From positions 1 to 30,000 of the forward strand of contig CALSCQ010001059.1 in NCBI GenBank assembly GCA_943704525.1: a DNA stretch of 30,000 bases. Reading direction: 5' to 3'. Shown piece after piece: positions 1 to 11,700 of the stretch (its first letter is position 1; every line of letters begins with the position of its first letter). A program made the position numbers and the translations under genes. Source of the stretch: Pigoraptor vietnamica (taxonomy: Eukaryota; Opisthokonta; Filasterea). The notes under the pieces are model-generated. The model did no database searches. It was given only the letters and a program-made list of their open reading frames with translations, and was not told the origin of the DNA.

Positions 1-114
<114 letters not shown>

Positions 115-285
115 GCGGGCGGAAATGAGGCCGCTCGTCTTTTTGCATCCTCTCCGAACGTCACTGGCTGTGTGATGTCGTGCCGTGCACCCTTTCGGCT
201 TTGCATGCAATGTGTGCGTGTGCATGTGCGTGTGCGTGTACGAGTGCGCACGTGTGGTGGCTGATGCCCCCTTTTCGCGCAACAG

Positions 286-1297
286 CCGCGCATGACGCTC
301 CACGGGGACCTCTACTACGAGGGCAAGGAATTTGAGACGCGGCTGAAGGAGAAGAAGCCCGGCAATCTCTCGGACGAACTCAAGACGGCGCTCGGTATGC
401 CCGTGGGCCCCGGATCGGAAAAGTTCCCGCCGCCCTGGCTCATCGCCATGCAGCGATACGGCCCGCCGCCGAGCTATCCGAACCTGAAGATCGCCGGCCT
501 CAACGCGCCGATACCCGAGGGCGCGCTGTTCGGGTTCCACCCCGGCGGCTGGGGCAAGCCGCCCGTCGACGAGTTTGGGCGCCCGCTGTACGGCGACGTG
601 TTCGGGACGTCCGGAATCGAGATGATGAACGCGGAGCCGGCGCAGGCGGACCGGCAGCACTGGGGCGAACTCGACGAGGTGGAGGAGGAGAGCGAGGAAG
701 AGGAGGAAGAAGAGGGCGGAGAAGAGGCCCAGGAAGGAGGCGAAGGCGCGGGAGAAGCCGCGCTGGCCGCCGGCCTCGAAACGCCGAGCGGGCTCGCGTC
801 TGTGCCGAGCGGCATTGAGACGCCTGACGTCATTGAGCTGCGGAAGCGCAAGATTATTGAGGACGAGATGGAGAGCGGCGACGCGCAGCGCAATCTGTAC
901 ACGGTCATTCCGGAGAAGAAGGCGGCCGTCGGCGGCGCGATGGTTGGCAGCGCCTTTGTGTACGACGTGGCGGGCGCGCGCAAGCAGCAGGAAGGTGTGT
1001 AGTGCAGTGGGCACGTGAGCTCTGTTGCTTTTGGTACGTTTGTTCCCAAACTGAGCTGTGCACGTATGAATGCCCTTTGCGTCAGGCATGGACGTCGCCC
1101 TCGCGCCCGACGAGCTGGACAACATGGACGAGGCTGCGCTGGCGCACTTTGAAGAGGAGAAGAAGAAGGCGGGCGGCGGCAAGCGCGAGGACCTCAGCGA
1201 CATGGTGGCCGAGCACGCGGCGCGTGAGCAGCGCAAGCGCAAGAAGAAGGAGCAGGAGGGCGGACCCGCCAAAAAGCTCAAGGAGTTCCGCTTCTGA
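286..1297 (+). CDS. SF3B2: Splicing factor 3B subunit 2 (SAP145), C-terminal part
   Basis: SF3B2 is a subunit of the SF3b complex of the U2 snRNP, which clamps the branch-point helix during spliceosome assembly. Two exons are visible, 286-994 and 1086-1297 (306 residues). The 5' part lies outside the window, and the acceptor CAG ends at 285. The fragment starts in the PSP (proline-rich, spliceosome-associated) domain with HGDLYYEGKEFETRLKEKKP, followed by PPPWLIAMQRYGPPPSYPNL and GWGKPPVDEFGRPLYGDVFG, all nearly identical to animal SF3B2. Next come an acidic Glu-rich stretch, the ETPDVIELRKRK segment and the conserved end (DMVAEHAA, then KKLKEFRF and stop). The intron 995-1085 splits a Gly codon and joins to MDVALAPDEL. 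It converges with NUP107, with only 178 bases between the two stops. Confidence 0.97.
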
Positions 1298-1475
1298 ACC
1301 CACTCGTTGTCTTGCGCGCGCTGTCGTCGATGCTTCTCGCTTCAGCAAGGGCTCAATGAATTCCGCTTTTGGTCCGATCTATCTCGACATTGCGAGCATT
1401 TCCTTTGAGCATTTCCTTTTGCAAACCAGGGGGCGCGTCGTCACCCCCGCAACTTTAGTAGAACAGTCCTCTTCA

Positions 1476-4400
1476 TCAATGGCCTGTGGCAGCGCCATAT
1501 CCCAGAGGGTCGGCGCATCCTTCGCCAAGCAACTCGAGCGCGCTTGTGCGTATGAGGCCCAGCAGGCGCTGGAGTTCCGCGCGGTCGAAGCACTTGTAGA
1601 GGCCACGGAGTTCGTCCGCGATGACGTCGGCGAGCGCGACGCACGCGCGATACCGCAGCGTGTCGTGAAGCACCTGGATTAACCGGTGAGCCCGATCAGC
1701 GGAAACACACGACGCGAACAGAGCTCATCCATGCACGCGTGCGTCCACGTACAGCATTCGAACAACAAACGCAGCACCCATGACGTAGGTATTGCCGGCG
1801 CAAACGCACAACGTACCTTGTGGAGAAGGAAGCACACGTACGGAATGCCGTCGCGGCGCAGAAGGTCGAGCTGCCGTTGGCGCATTTCGTCCTCAGGGAC
1901 CTCTGGCTCAACGTAGTCCTCGCCGTCCGCAAGCCAGCCTGTAAAAGGTGGGGCGCGTAAGTACGTGCTTCGATGTTGCCGCAATTCTCTCATTCGCCAG
2001 AGCACGACCGCAGTAGTGTGTGCGGTAGAGGATAGAACGGGGAAAGAGGTACGCAGTGCGCCTACCTTCGGGAAAGAGGAGGACATTGTAGAAGGCCTGC
2101 ACTGCGGCGTCCGTGAGGGAGTCGAGCCCAGACCGCCACCTGATAATCAGACCCATTTAGAAGTCAGCTTCAAGACCTCAGTTCGTGGCAGTCATAGGAT
2201 TGAACCCCATCGACTCCGACAAACAAGAGAAATAACAACGCACACACAGCTCCCCGCGACGCACCGTTCGTACTCTGTCTCGTACACCTGGCGCTGGTGG
2301 TGCATGTGCATCTCGCCAACGACACTGCGTGACCGCTCGTCGCCGCCGGGCTGCTGCGGCGCGCGATGGTAGTGGTCGAACCAGTCGGAGAACGCCTGCG
2401 TCCAGACGCACAGCGGGTGACCCGTCGTCAGGGATAGCGGTTACGTCATGTCATGCACCCCACATTTTTCAATTGGAGAGCATACAAAGAAGCGCACAAG
2501 TGTGGCTTACGAATCGAGACGCGCATAGTGTGCGTCGTCACAAGATAAACGCGCAAAGAGAACTTCAAGCACCCACCGAATGCGCCGTAAAGTACGCCTG
2601 GAAGGACAGAAACTCGCGGACGGCGGCGGCCACGCGCGGCGGCTTGGACGTCCCGAGCGACGGCAACCTGGCATCTCCCCCAGAGTACATCGCCTCAACA
2701 ACAGCGACGGCATCGTCCGGAACGCGCGCGAAGACTTCCTCGGCCGCCCTCACGCGCCCCGCGGCGAGGAAGGCGCGCATGAGGGCGTTGCCCTGCGCGA
2801 GGACCTCCCCGCGCTGCGCCACGTCAAAGCACAGCCACTCGAGCGCGTCAATCTTGCGCAGATCGCCCTCGCTCAGCTCGGCGCCGTCCGCCTGCGCAAC
2901 AGTGCGACCGCCCACCACGCTGCCTTCGAGGTCCACGGGCGCAGCCTTGACCGTCTCGACCAGAGTCAGCGTCACGGCCGCCGTGTCCAGTCCACACCGG
3001 CGCGCCCTCTCAATGAGCTGACGCCTGTCTTCCGAGTTGGTGAAGCGGGCGAGGAACTGCGCGTACACGGACACGCCGTCCACCAGCCGCACTGCGTAGG
3101 GCGCCACGAGATCGCCGGCGTCCGCAGCGACAAGGCGGTCAACGTACAGCCGCACAATCCGCTGCTCCGCTTCCTCCGGGACGGGCACCCCGACGGCGGC
3201 GAGGAAGAGCATGACATGCGTCGCGAGCCGCGCGTCCGAGGCTGCGAGCGCAACTGCAATGTCCGACCCCGCAGGAAACCCGTGCGAGAGCGACGAGGAT
3301 GAGGATGCCGACGTCGAGCCTGCGCCCACGACGGCGAGGGCTTCGCGTGCAACGAGACCGGAGTCGTTGCGAATGAGACCCTCCTGCAGCCGCCGGAAGG
3401 GATCGCTGGCGATGGCCTGACGAACATCCGCAACCGGGCTCGCGCGCATCTCGGAGAAGATAGAGTCGAAATCGGTCGCAGGACGCGGGGTGGGTTGGAC
3501 AGCAAAGAGACCTCCCTCCGCATCGAGCGAGACCCAATCGTCGCGCACGCGCGGCACGAGCGACGATCGTGCTAGCTCCTCGTCAACGCGGCACTCGACG
3601 GCGGCGCGGAGGCGTGCCCACAGTTCGTCCTCCCACGTCGTGCAGGCGGGGAGAATGTGCGCAAGGTCGCCGCAGAGAGACGCAAAGGAGGCGCGCTCTT
3701 CGGCGGAGACGGTTGCGTCGGACCGCGCGAGGGTGCGACAGGACGCCTTCCACACATCGCGAAAGAGATTACCCTCGACCTATCAGGGTGAGAAAAAGCT
3801 TGTGAGCGAGTAACACTCAGCGAAAGATTGACACAAGCACATGCATGCACAGGCGCACGCGACGACAGATGACACTACACATGCAGTACGGTACTTGCAC
3901 TCAAGCTGAATAGACACTCACGTTAGGCTGCGTGTCGTCGTCGCTGAGGGCGGACCCCGTGACGACGGCGAGCACGTGATCGTGGTAGAGGCGCCACCCC
4001 GCGAGTGCGGCCGCGCGCCATCCCTGCCCGCACCGCCTACACAACTCAATGGCCTCCGCCAGCTGACCAGAGCGAATGAGAAGGAAGACATCGCGCGCGA
4101 GCCTACGGCATGGAGAGGGAAAGCGAGCGCGTCAGCAACGCCGGCACTAATCCGCAGTAATAGAACGGTGACGTTTTGCCACATGTGCACAATTGAGAGG
4201 TTGTTGCCACACACCTGAGCTCATCGTCGCGGTCGTCGTCGTGCAGTTTGGCGCCTTGCCGAAAGGGCGCGTCCGGATCGAACTCCGAAATGAGCTCAGT
4301 CTTTGTGCGCGGGGCAGCGGCGCCTGCGGACCGATTGCGACAGACGGACACTGATCAGCTCAGTCACCACAACAGCGACTGCCACAGTGAACCACGAAGG

Positions 4401-6455
4401 CACGTCTGCATGCGCACGGAGCCAACGCAAGACAAATGCAGCCGACGACAGCGGCGACATGGCCGCTGACACAGACACCGCTATCCGACACCCACCGCGA
4501 CCGGCGGCGGCGCGGGCCTTGAGCGTGTGCTCCCACGTGACTGCGCTAAGGAAGTACTGCGCCTTGTCCATGCCCCGGTCACGTGCCTCGCGCGCGAGCG
4601 TCTCGAGCCAGTCGATGACGACTTGCAGCTGCCGCACGGACGCGTCGTGGTCAAAGAGCGCGTACGCCACCTCCTTGTCCGTCGCACCCATGCGGGGGCG
4701 CGAGACGAGCAGCTGCGCCACGTCGACCTCGCCATCGCCGCCCGGCATCAAGCTGCAGCGCACGCAACGGGAAATGTCACGCCCCGGGAATTGCAACTCC
4801 GCAAACGAGTCTGTCCCATCCCCATTCCGCCATGTTAATTCAATACGTAACAGCACAACAACGGCGCCGCGACCAACACGTGCGATCCGCGCCACACACA
4901 GGAGAACGCAAAAAACGCACCCTTGCTCCTTGGATTCTGTGTCCAGTCGGTCCTTGAAGAGAGCCTCCGCGAGAGTCCACGTGTCAATTTCCGCCTTGAC
5001 ACGCCGTGCTGCGTGCTGCGCGGCGGCGACCGCGGCCGGGCGGGCATTCGGAGCGACCGTGGCTGCCAACAGCTCCTAGGAACAACAACAACAGCAAATA
5101 AGCAGTGAACACTACAGGCAACCCAACAATCGAACCGAGAAGCGATGCAACAGACGGGCGAATGCCAATCGAACACCCACGTCATGCGCCCTGCGGAGAA
5201 TGGCAGCGTACTCGGCAGCGGCGGCAATGGGATTGGGCGCACCGTCGACGGCCGTCGCGTCCAGCGCGGCATCCTCCAGCACGCGCGCAAACTCGGCCTC
5301 CACTGCGCACGCACAGTATCAGGATACTCTAAGCATCGGCCGAAATCCATATGCCAGTGGTGTCACAGCTCATATAAATCGAATATGCAGCAACTCAATG
5401 CCACGACAAGCACCATTGAAGTCGGGATGAACCTCGCCCGACCGCACGCAGTCCCATTGTCACACACCCACCGTCTCCAAGAATGCGCGCCGCAGGGCCC
5501 CGGGCGTCGGGTTCTTCTCCCATGCCTGCCACCACCCCGAGCGGTTCCGCGGCCGCCGACAGCGACGAAGTGTTCAGCCCACCCCACCCACTCACGCGAC
5601 TGCGCTCTTCCCCCGCGCTCGCAAACGAGTCAAACAGCGTCTGTGCAGCACCGGCCCTCACGTTGCCCTCAATCGCCTGCGTGAAATCCATCGTCGCCTC
5701 CCCCTCCTCGGCGAGGCCACCGTACGAGGGTCGCGACGACCACGGCATCTCGGCGGGCGATGACGCAAAGAACGTCTGCCGGAACGCAGTCGAATCGCGG
5801 TGCCGAGGGTTCGACGAATCCCCAGACGTCGCGAATGCCGCATGAAGCCGGTGCGGAGTGCCGCCAAGGCGTGCTTCGGGCGCAGCAAACGTGCGCGGCG
5901 ATTCGATGCGACGTGGGCTGTTCTTCACGGGGTCGAGCAGCGTGATGGCCTTGGCGGGAGATTCATCAATGGTACCCACGGAATCACCAGGCTGCGTGGC
6001 GCAGACAGTACGCCACAACAACATGTGAGAAATGTCACAGGTAGAGGTGTCATTTCTCAACTAACACTCGCGCAAAACGCACCGGCGGCATCGGCGGGCG
6101 CGGCAATATCGACTTGCGTGCGGCAATGCTCCGTCGTGCAGGGCGTTTCTCTGGCGTGAGCATCAACTCCACGGCCGACGTGCCCAGCGAGGGGGCGAAC
6201 GACGGCCCGGCAAGGCCTCCAGACGGCGCATCTGAACCGAACGACGGGGCGACGCTGCGCCGCTTGAGCGCCTGGGAGCGCACGCCCTCGCGCGGACGAA
6301 TGGCATCCCATTCTGGCTTTGCAAACCCCTGGTATCGGACCGCATTCCGTCAATACATGCGTTGGCACAATTAGAACACTAAAAAAGATGCAGTGCAATG
6401 CACGCGTACGCACCTGACTCCACAGATTGTGGATCGTATCCTCGTCGTCGCCCAT
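1476..6455 (-). CDS. NUP107: Nuclear pore complex protein Nup107/Nup84
   Basis: Nup107 is a scaffold subunit of the Y-shaped (Nup107-160) complex of the nuclear pore. I place 13 exons on the minus strand: 6414-6455, 6083-6328, 5472-5991, 5181-5302, 4921-5075, 4496-4752, 4215-4323, 3922-4102, 2577-3779, 2265-2395, 2066-2139, 1817-1938 and 1476-1673. Joined, they are in frame and give 1,119 residues, against about 925 in human. The surplus is an N-terminal low-complexity region. Family hallmarks in order are [103 protein letters not shown] and, at the end, [14 protein letters not shown] plus DPLGYGAAT. The start (MGDDEDT) is the first ATG of the 42-nt exon 1. The N-terminus is not conserved in the family, so the start is less certain than the body. 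The 4324-4495 intron donor has a near-equal alternative 8 bases away. Confidence 0.95.
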
Positions 6456-6630
6456 AGCCCTGCTGCAGCACCCCTCGCCGCAAGGACGCCGCGCAGGGTC
6501 TTATTCGGTGTGTGCCACGCAGCGACGCGCACGTCCGTGTCTGTCTCAGTGCAAAAAACGGGATTAATGTCCTCGCGATATGCATGGAGCACGCGATTTT
6601 TTTGGCGCTCTTGCCGTTTCAAAGTCGATC

Positions 6631-6642
6631 CGAGATGTCGGC
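6631..6642 (+). promoter_or_regulatory. CGARATNTCGGC motif, copy 1
   Basis: The sequence is CGAGATGTCGGC, preceded by TC. It matches the consensus shared with 6676-6687, 13374-13385 (reverse strand) and 16454-16465. The core CCGA-N4-TCGG is an inverted repeat, as expected for a site bound by a dimeric protein. The binding role is inferred from position and recurrence only. Confidence 0.55.
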
Positions 6643-6675
6643 CATAATATGTTACTAGACGTAACAGTATTTAGC

Positions 6676-6687
6676 CGAAATATCGGC
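6676..6687 (+). promoter_or_regulatory. CGARATNTCGGC motif, copy 2
   Basis: The sequence is CGAAATATCGGC inside TTTAGCCGAAATATCGGC. It is only 33 bases beyond copy 1 and in the same orientation. The flanking TTTAGC is also present at copy 4 (16454-16465), so the similarity extends beyond the 12-mer. Function is inferred. Confidence 0.55.
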
Positions 6688-7096
6688 AACATTTACCGCC
6701 CGCAGCCATGGCGACCGAGAAACAAATCCCAGCGGACACGCTTTATTTGGTGGCGCCGTTCACTATGAAATGAGTACCAAAATGAAAATTATTTTTTTCA
6801 CCGCGGGCGTTCTAATTTCAAACCCCACCGCATAAGTCGGAATGTGTCACTAGCCGAGTGGAGCACACTCCTCTCTTGCTCACTCTCCTCGCATCTCCCT
6901 CCCGCCTCTCAGTCTCACACTTGCCACGCAGAGCTCCTGAGTTGTAAAGATACTGGGGTTATAGACTGGGGTGTCATTGCGGGGGTGCGTGTCGGCTGTA
7001 CGAACTTCGGGAAAGGCGCATCTAGTCTGTCGCGTGCGAGTGCTTTGCCGATCCGGTACTGACGCGGCTGCGGCTGCGCCATAGGAGTGCGTGAAG

Positions 7097-8134
7097 ATGG
7101 GGTGCGGATCTTCGAAGGAGGAGCACGACTCTCACGACTCGCCGAAGGGAAAGCACGATAAGAAGAAGCACGGCGATTCGGATTCGGATCACGGCAAGAG
7201 GAAGGGCAAGGCCGGATCGAAGAGGGGACACAAGGGAAGCGGCAGCGACAGCGACGATGGCAAGAAGAAAAAGTCGAAGCGCGCGCATTCGCCGCCCGCA
7301 AGTGCCACGTCGAATACTTCCGACGACAGCCGACGAGGTGGGCTTGCATCTCGGTGCATGTGGGAGGATAGGGTCTGATTTTTGTGGATAGTGTGTGCAA
7401 GTGCACTTACGTGAACGAAACCACTGAACCGGGCCATTGGCAGGCCACAAGAAGCCCGTCGCGTTTGAGATTGACCTTGATCCCAAGATGAAGACGCCGA
7501 GCAAGAAGCCGCACTCGTCCGGCAAGCGCGAGGAGCTCACGCAGGAGGCCCTCGAGGCCAAGCTGCAGGCTGCCGAGGACAGGAGACGGGTGCGTTGCTT
7601 GGACATTTTCCGTGTGTGCGTCAGTCCCTGTTTTGCGCGTGTGACCTGCGCATGAACGCTAGCCTTATTTAAACGAAGTGTGTTGTCCGAGCTTCACTAA
7701 TGTAGTCTTGTCGTGGACTGGATGCTGACCCACGCATGTGTGCGCTTGATGGCCTGCAGGATCTCGAGCACGCGCGCGAGCGGCGCATTGAGAAGATGGA
7801 GCAGCGGCGCAAGGAGATTGAGCAGCGGAAGAAGTCGCAGGGATCCAACGACAGCGACGACGAGCGGGGCCGTGGCCGCAGCCGCGCCAGCTCTCGCAGC
7901 AGCAGCAGGAGCCGCAGCCCGCCTGCGAAAAAGAAGGCGACGCCGAAGAAGAAGGCGAAGCACTCGGAGTCGGAGGCATCGGACTCTGACTTCCCGTCGA
8001 AGAAGAAGGCGCCCGCGAAGGGCAAGAAGAAGGCCGCCCACAGCGACAGCGGCAGCGACAGCGAGCCCAAGGCCAAGGCGAAGAAGGGAAAGGCCGCGCC
8101 CAAGAAGGGCCGCAAGGGATCCGACAGCGACTGA
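7097..8134 (+). CDS. Stathmin-like domain protein with N-terminal acylation signal
   Basis: Three exons, 7097-7337, 7444-7589 and 7760-8134, encode 253 residues. The N-terminus MGCGSSKEE has Gly2 and Cys3, the classic pattern for N-myristoylation plus palmitoylation. Residues 4-80 are Lys/Ser/Asp-rich and low in complexity. Residues about 83-156 resemble stathmin. VAFEIDLDPK corresponds to AFELILSPR in human stathmin, a Ser-rich linker follows, then EELTQEALEAKLQAAEDRRR corresponds to the EEIQKKLEAAEERR helix and runs on as a charged coiled coil (EHARERRIEKMEQRRKEIEQ). Stathmins bind and sequester tubulin dimers. Only the N-terminal cap and part of one helical tubulin-binding repeat are recognisable here. 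The C-terminal 100 residues are an RS-like stretch and then Lys/Ser-Asp tracts that look like casein kinase 2 sites. Membrane anchoring with tubulin binding is inference. The helix could also be a generic charged coiled coil. Confidence 0.75.
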
Positions 8135-8718
8135 GGGGCGCGTGAACGCACCGCGCGGACGTCGATGCGTGCGCACGCGTAGTGCGCCGCGCTTGGACGT
8201 CTGCGTAGTCGGTGTGTTAAGCGGGAGATCAGAGAGCGGGGAGTGCCGCGTTGCAGAGCGCGCGCGGTGCTCGACTGCCGTTGCCCTGGCCTCTCTTCCC
8301 TTCTCGCGTTGCCGCAAGGGGATCCGCTGCTTGTCTCTGTGTCTGTGTTTTTGCGCCGCGTGCTGCCGCATGTGCCTTGTCGTTTCGATTGCGGGCCGCT
8401 CGCACTACTACTCGTCACTGCACAGCGTGAAATAATTTTGTGTTGCGTTGCCACTCGGTCACTTCTGCCTATATTTCTCATTCGTTTTCAATTGCTTTCA
8501 GTGTCCATTGTATATTTGTTTTCTCTGCGCGATTTTTGCCGTCTCCGATGGCGCGTGATGTGAGAACAGTAAAAACGACTACAACGCCACGCTCAAGAAA
8601 GTTCCTAGTCTCTGAATGAATGTCAATGACCTTCGACTGGTGTGCAAGGCACAAACACCCGACACAATGCGTACTATTTCTCACGACATATCCGCAGAGT
8701 TGCTCTGACTGCACTTCA
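8135..8718. other. Convergent intergenic region, stathmin-like / DIS3L2
   Basis: These 584 bases lie between two stop codons and should be the two 3' UTRs. The part near 8430-8580 is T-rich (TGAAATAATTTTG and similar). I see no gene, repeat or structured RNA in it. Confidence 0.6.
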
Positions 8719-11700
8719 TTACCCATTGTCGGGGCGCACAGGCACGACGAGCACTTCCGCAGGTATCCGCCGCATGTTGGCGGACACGCTGACCTTGAGC
8801 TTTGCCAGCAACCGAACGCGTGTCACCGTTTCCTCTCCAGCCGTGTGCGCGGACACTGTGTGCACGAGCGTAGCACGCCGCAGGGGAGCGACAAGCGACG
8901 AGTCGAGCGAATCATCGCCGGGCTCCGCAAGGCTCTCGAGTGCAGACGCCGTGAGCCCTCCCAAGGCATTGCGGTCAATTTGCATCTCGCTGTTGCGCCG
9001 GCGCCACTGCCGCATGGACACGGCCGCTTGCTGCAGTGGGTCGTTGCAACTCATGTGAGCCAACATGAAAACATCGACATATTTCGCCTAACATTAAGAT
9101 ATGCTGTGAGAAAGCAGGCACAGTCGATCACGAACCTTCGAGTCGCGGCGGGCGGGGCGTGCCTTGGGGACGGCCAGATTCTTCTTGACGGCGGCCGTGC
9201 GATGCGCCTGTGGCTTCCAAACGAGGCGCAGCTCGCGGTCTTCCTCGGACCACAGGTACTCGTCGAGAGGGAGATCGTCGCACCAGACGCGACTCTCAAT
9301 CCCGAGCGCGGGTACGCAGACGTCAAACGAGCGGTCCATCACACCTGTGACGACGGCCTGGAAGTGCATGGGTCCGCCGCGGCTGAGGTACACGCAGAGG
9401 AAAATGAACTCGCTCTGCTCCTGCGCGCGCTTCGCCGCCGCTTTGCGGTCGTTGCAGTGGCTTGCAATCGCGTGCACGTCGTCGGCTTCGATCGCAGCGG
9501 GCTTGATTCCTGCAAGGCACAGTTGTGTTACAGATTTAACAGATTTACACCAAAGCCACCAAAACAAAAGTGAAGCGAAAGAAGCAAACGCACACTTTGC
9601 GATACTCACCAAGACTCGCGGCCAGCAATCGATGCACAATGACGTCGGCGTAACGGCGAATGGGCGACGTGAAGTGCGTGTACAGCCCGCAGTTGAGTGC
9701 GTAGTGCCTGTACTCGGACATCGGCGTGCCCTGCGTCGCGCAGAGGTACCGCGCCGTCTGCATGGGGCGCGTCGCCATGGCCTGAAGTGCGGCGTGCGCC
9801 AACTTGTCGCCCGTCGACTTTAAGAAGGCGTCGAGACTGTGCTGCAAGGCGCCGGCCGTCTGCCCGCTCACGTGAACTCCCGCGGCGTGGCACGTGTTAA
9901 CAAAGTCGTCCACCTTCCGCTGCGTCGGCTTTGGGTGGGATCGCAGGAGCGCGCGCCCGTGGCACGAACCGTAGATGCGCTTGGCGACCGTCATGTTGGC
10001 GAGGAGCATAAACTCCTCGATAAGCTTGTTGCTGTCGCGAATTTCGTACGGGTGAAACGCCTCCGGGAGGCCCGTCATCGGATCGAGCTTGAAGGCGAGG
10101 CGCGTCTTGTCCAGACGAAGCGAACCGCCGTCGAAGCGGGCCTTTCGCAACGACTTGGCCAGCTTGTTGAGATTGTGCACGTCCCGCATCACCTCCTCCG
10201 CGCGGTGGGGGAATTCGACCTCCGGGGCGCCCCATAGCTCAGACGGACCCTTGGGAAGGTCCAGCATGGCCTGCGCAGAGTCGTAGCTGAGCTTACAACA
10301 GCTGCGGATCACCGTCCGCCCAATCCACTCGCTGAGAATCTCGCCGCGAGCAGAGAGGCGCCAGACGACGGAAAACGCGAGCCGGTCGGCCATGGGGTTG
10401 AGGCTGCATAGGTCCTCCGAGAGGCGCGCCGGAAGCATCGGAATGGCGCGGTCGACGAGATAGACGGTCGTCGCGCGCGCCTCGGCCACCTCGTCCAGCG
10501 CGGTGTTCTCGGGCACAAAGTACGAAACGTCCGCAATGTGGACGCCAACCTCGAACGTGCCGTCCTTGTTCTCAATACAGTGGAGGGCGTCGTCGATGTC
10601 CTAGGGGCCACAAGACATAGTGCGTCAAACCGCGGAAACAACAACGGAAGGAGATCGCGTAGCTGAGGAGGAGAGTGATGCATTTTTCAGTTATGGCCAC
10701 CCACCTTCGCGGTCGCTGGGTCGATCGAGAAGATTCGCGTGCCCGTGTGCCTGTAGTCGCGGCGATGCTGCACCTCCGTCTCGGGAATCGTCCACCTGCA
10801 CAAATCAGCCAATCGGACATATTAACCAAATGAATAGGCAGGAAAGAAAATGGAAATGATTGACGGACTGAAGCCAAAAAAGGGCATCGCACATAGTCTC
10901 ATCTCACGAATACTAACAAGAAGCAAAGCAGCGCCGACAGACACTCACTCGGCCGGCGGTAGGCACGAGAGCGCGTCGAGCGGAAACGGGCCCGGGTCGA
11001 CGTCGTTCTCGGCGAGGAGCGCGGCCGTTTCCGCCTCAATTTCGCCGGACTGCCCCAGCGTGCCGGCCACGTCTCCCGTCGCCAACTCGCTATCTGCGCG
11101 CCACTCGAGAAGCCTCCCCGAGAAGAGCATTCGGGAGTACGCGGCTGGACTGTCGAAGAATCCGGACGGGCACGCCTCAGAATCCACCAGCATGCGCGGG
11201 AGCCGGCGGTCAAGCGGGACGAACAGCGCCTTCTTGCCGGCGTGCGGGTTCGGCTCGTCCTCGGCGACGCGCGCCACCTGAAACGCACCGAGCAGCTCCT
11301 CCATTAACGGGTCGATCAGGGTGCCATCGCCTTGCACCGACACCCTCCTGTGCCGCCTCGATTTCGCACTTCCGGCGCGCGCATACGACGGCCGCCGAAG
11401 GTCGGGACTCGCTCGCTGCGAGCTTGCACGCCGCGCGCGGTCGTCGGGGCCGCGTCCTAGCGGCGACGGCGCTCGTCGTGCGTTGTTGTGAGGGGAGCGA
11501 TCATCGTCTGACGACGAATTGCTGGCGACCGTCGTGCTGGTGAACGGTGTGTACGGGCGAAGGTAGCCGGTGAACGTGAGGTTTGGCCGCCGCTCAGAAA
11601 TGAACACGACAGCGCCTGCAGGCTGCAGATACTCGTCGGGGACGATGGCGTGCGCATAGTCATTCTCCTTCCGCGAGCGACCGCCTGCGCGCGCCTTCCC

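Larger units (their letters stand above)
6456..7096. promoter_or_regulatory. Divergent promoter region NUP107 / stathmin-like
   Basis: This 641-base gap separates the start codons of two divergent genes and must hold both promoters. It is more AT-rich than the coding regions, with runs such as ATTATTTTTTTCA near 6788. It contains two copies of a 12-bp near-palindrome (6631-6642 and 6676-6687) that recurs in two other divergent gaps of this window. I see no convincing ORF or RNA gene in it. Confidence 0.7.

Noticed and set aside
474-1049. 191-aa minus-strand ORF opposite SF3B2
   Set aside because: It is the shadow of the GC-rich SF3B2 exon, with Ser/Pro/Ala-rich low complexity and no homology, whereas the plus frame matches SF3B2 along its length.
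2183-2215. tRNA T-arm-like sequence GGATTGAACCCC
   Set aside because: It lies in a NUP107 intron and has no matching acceptor stem, anticodon arm or B box in the right places.
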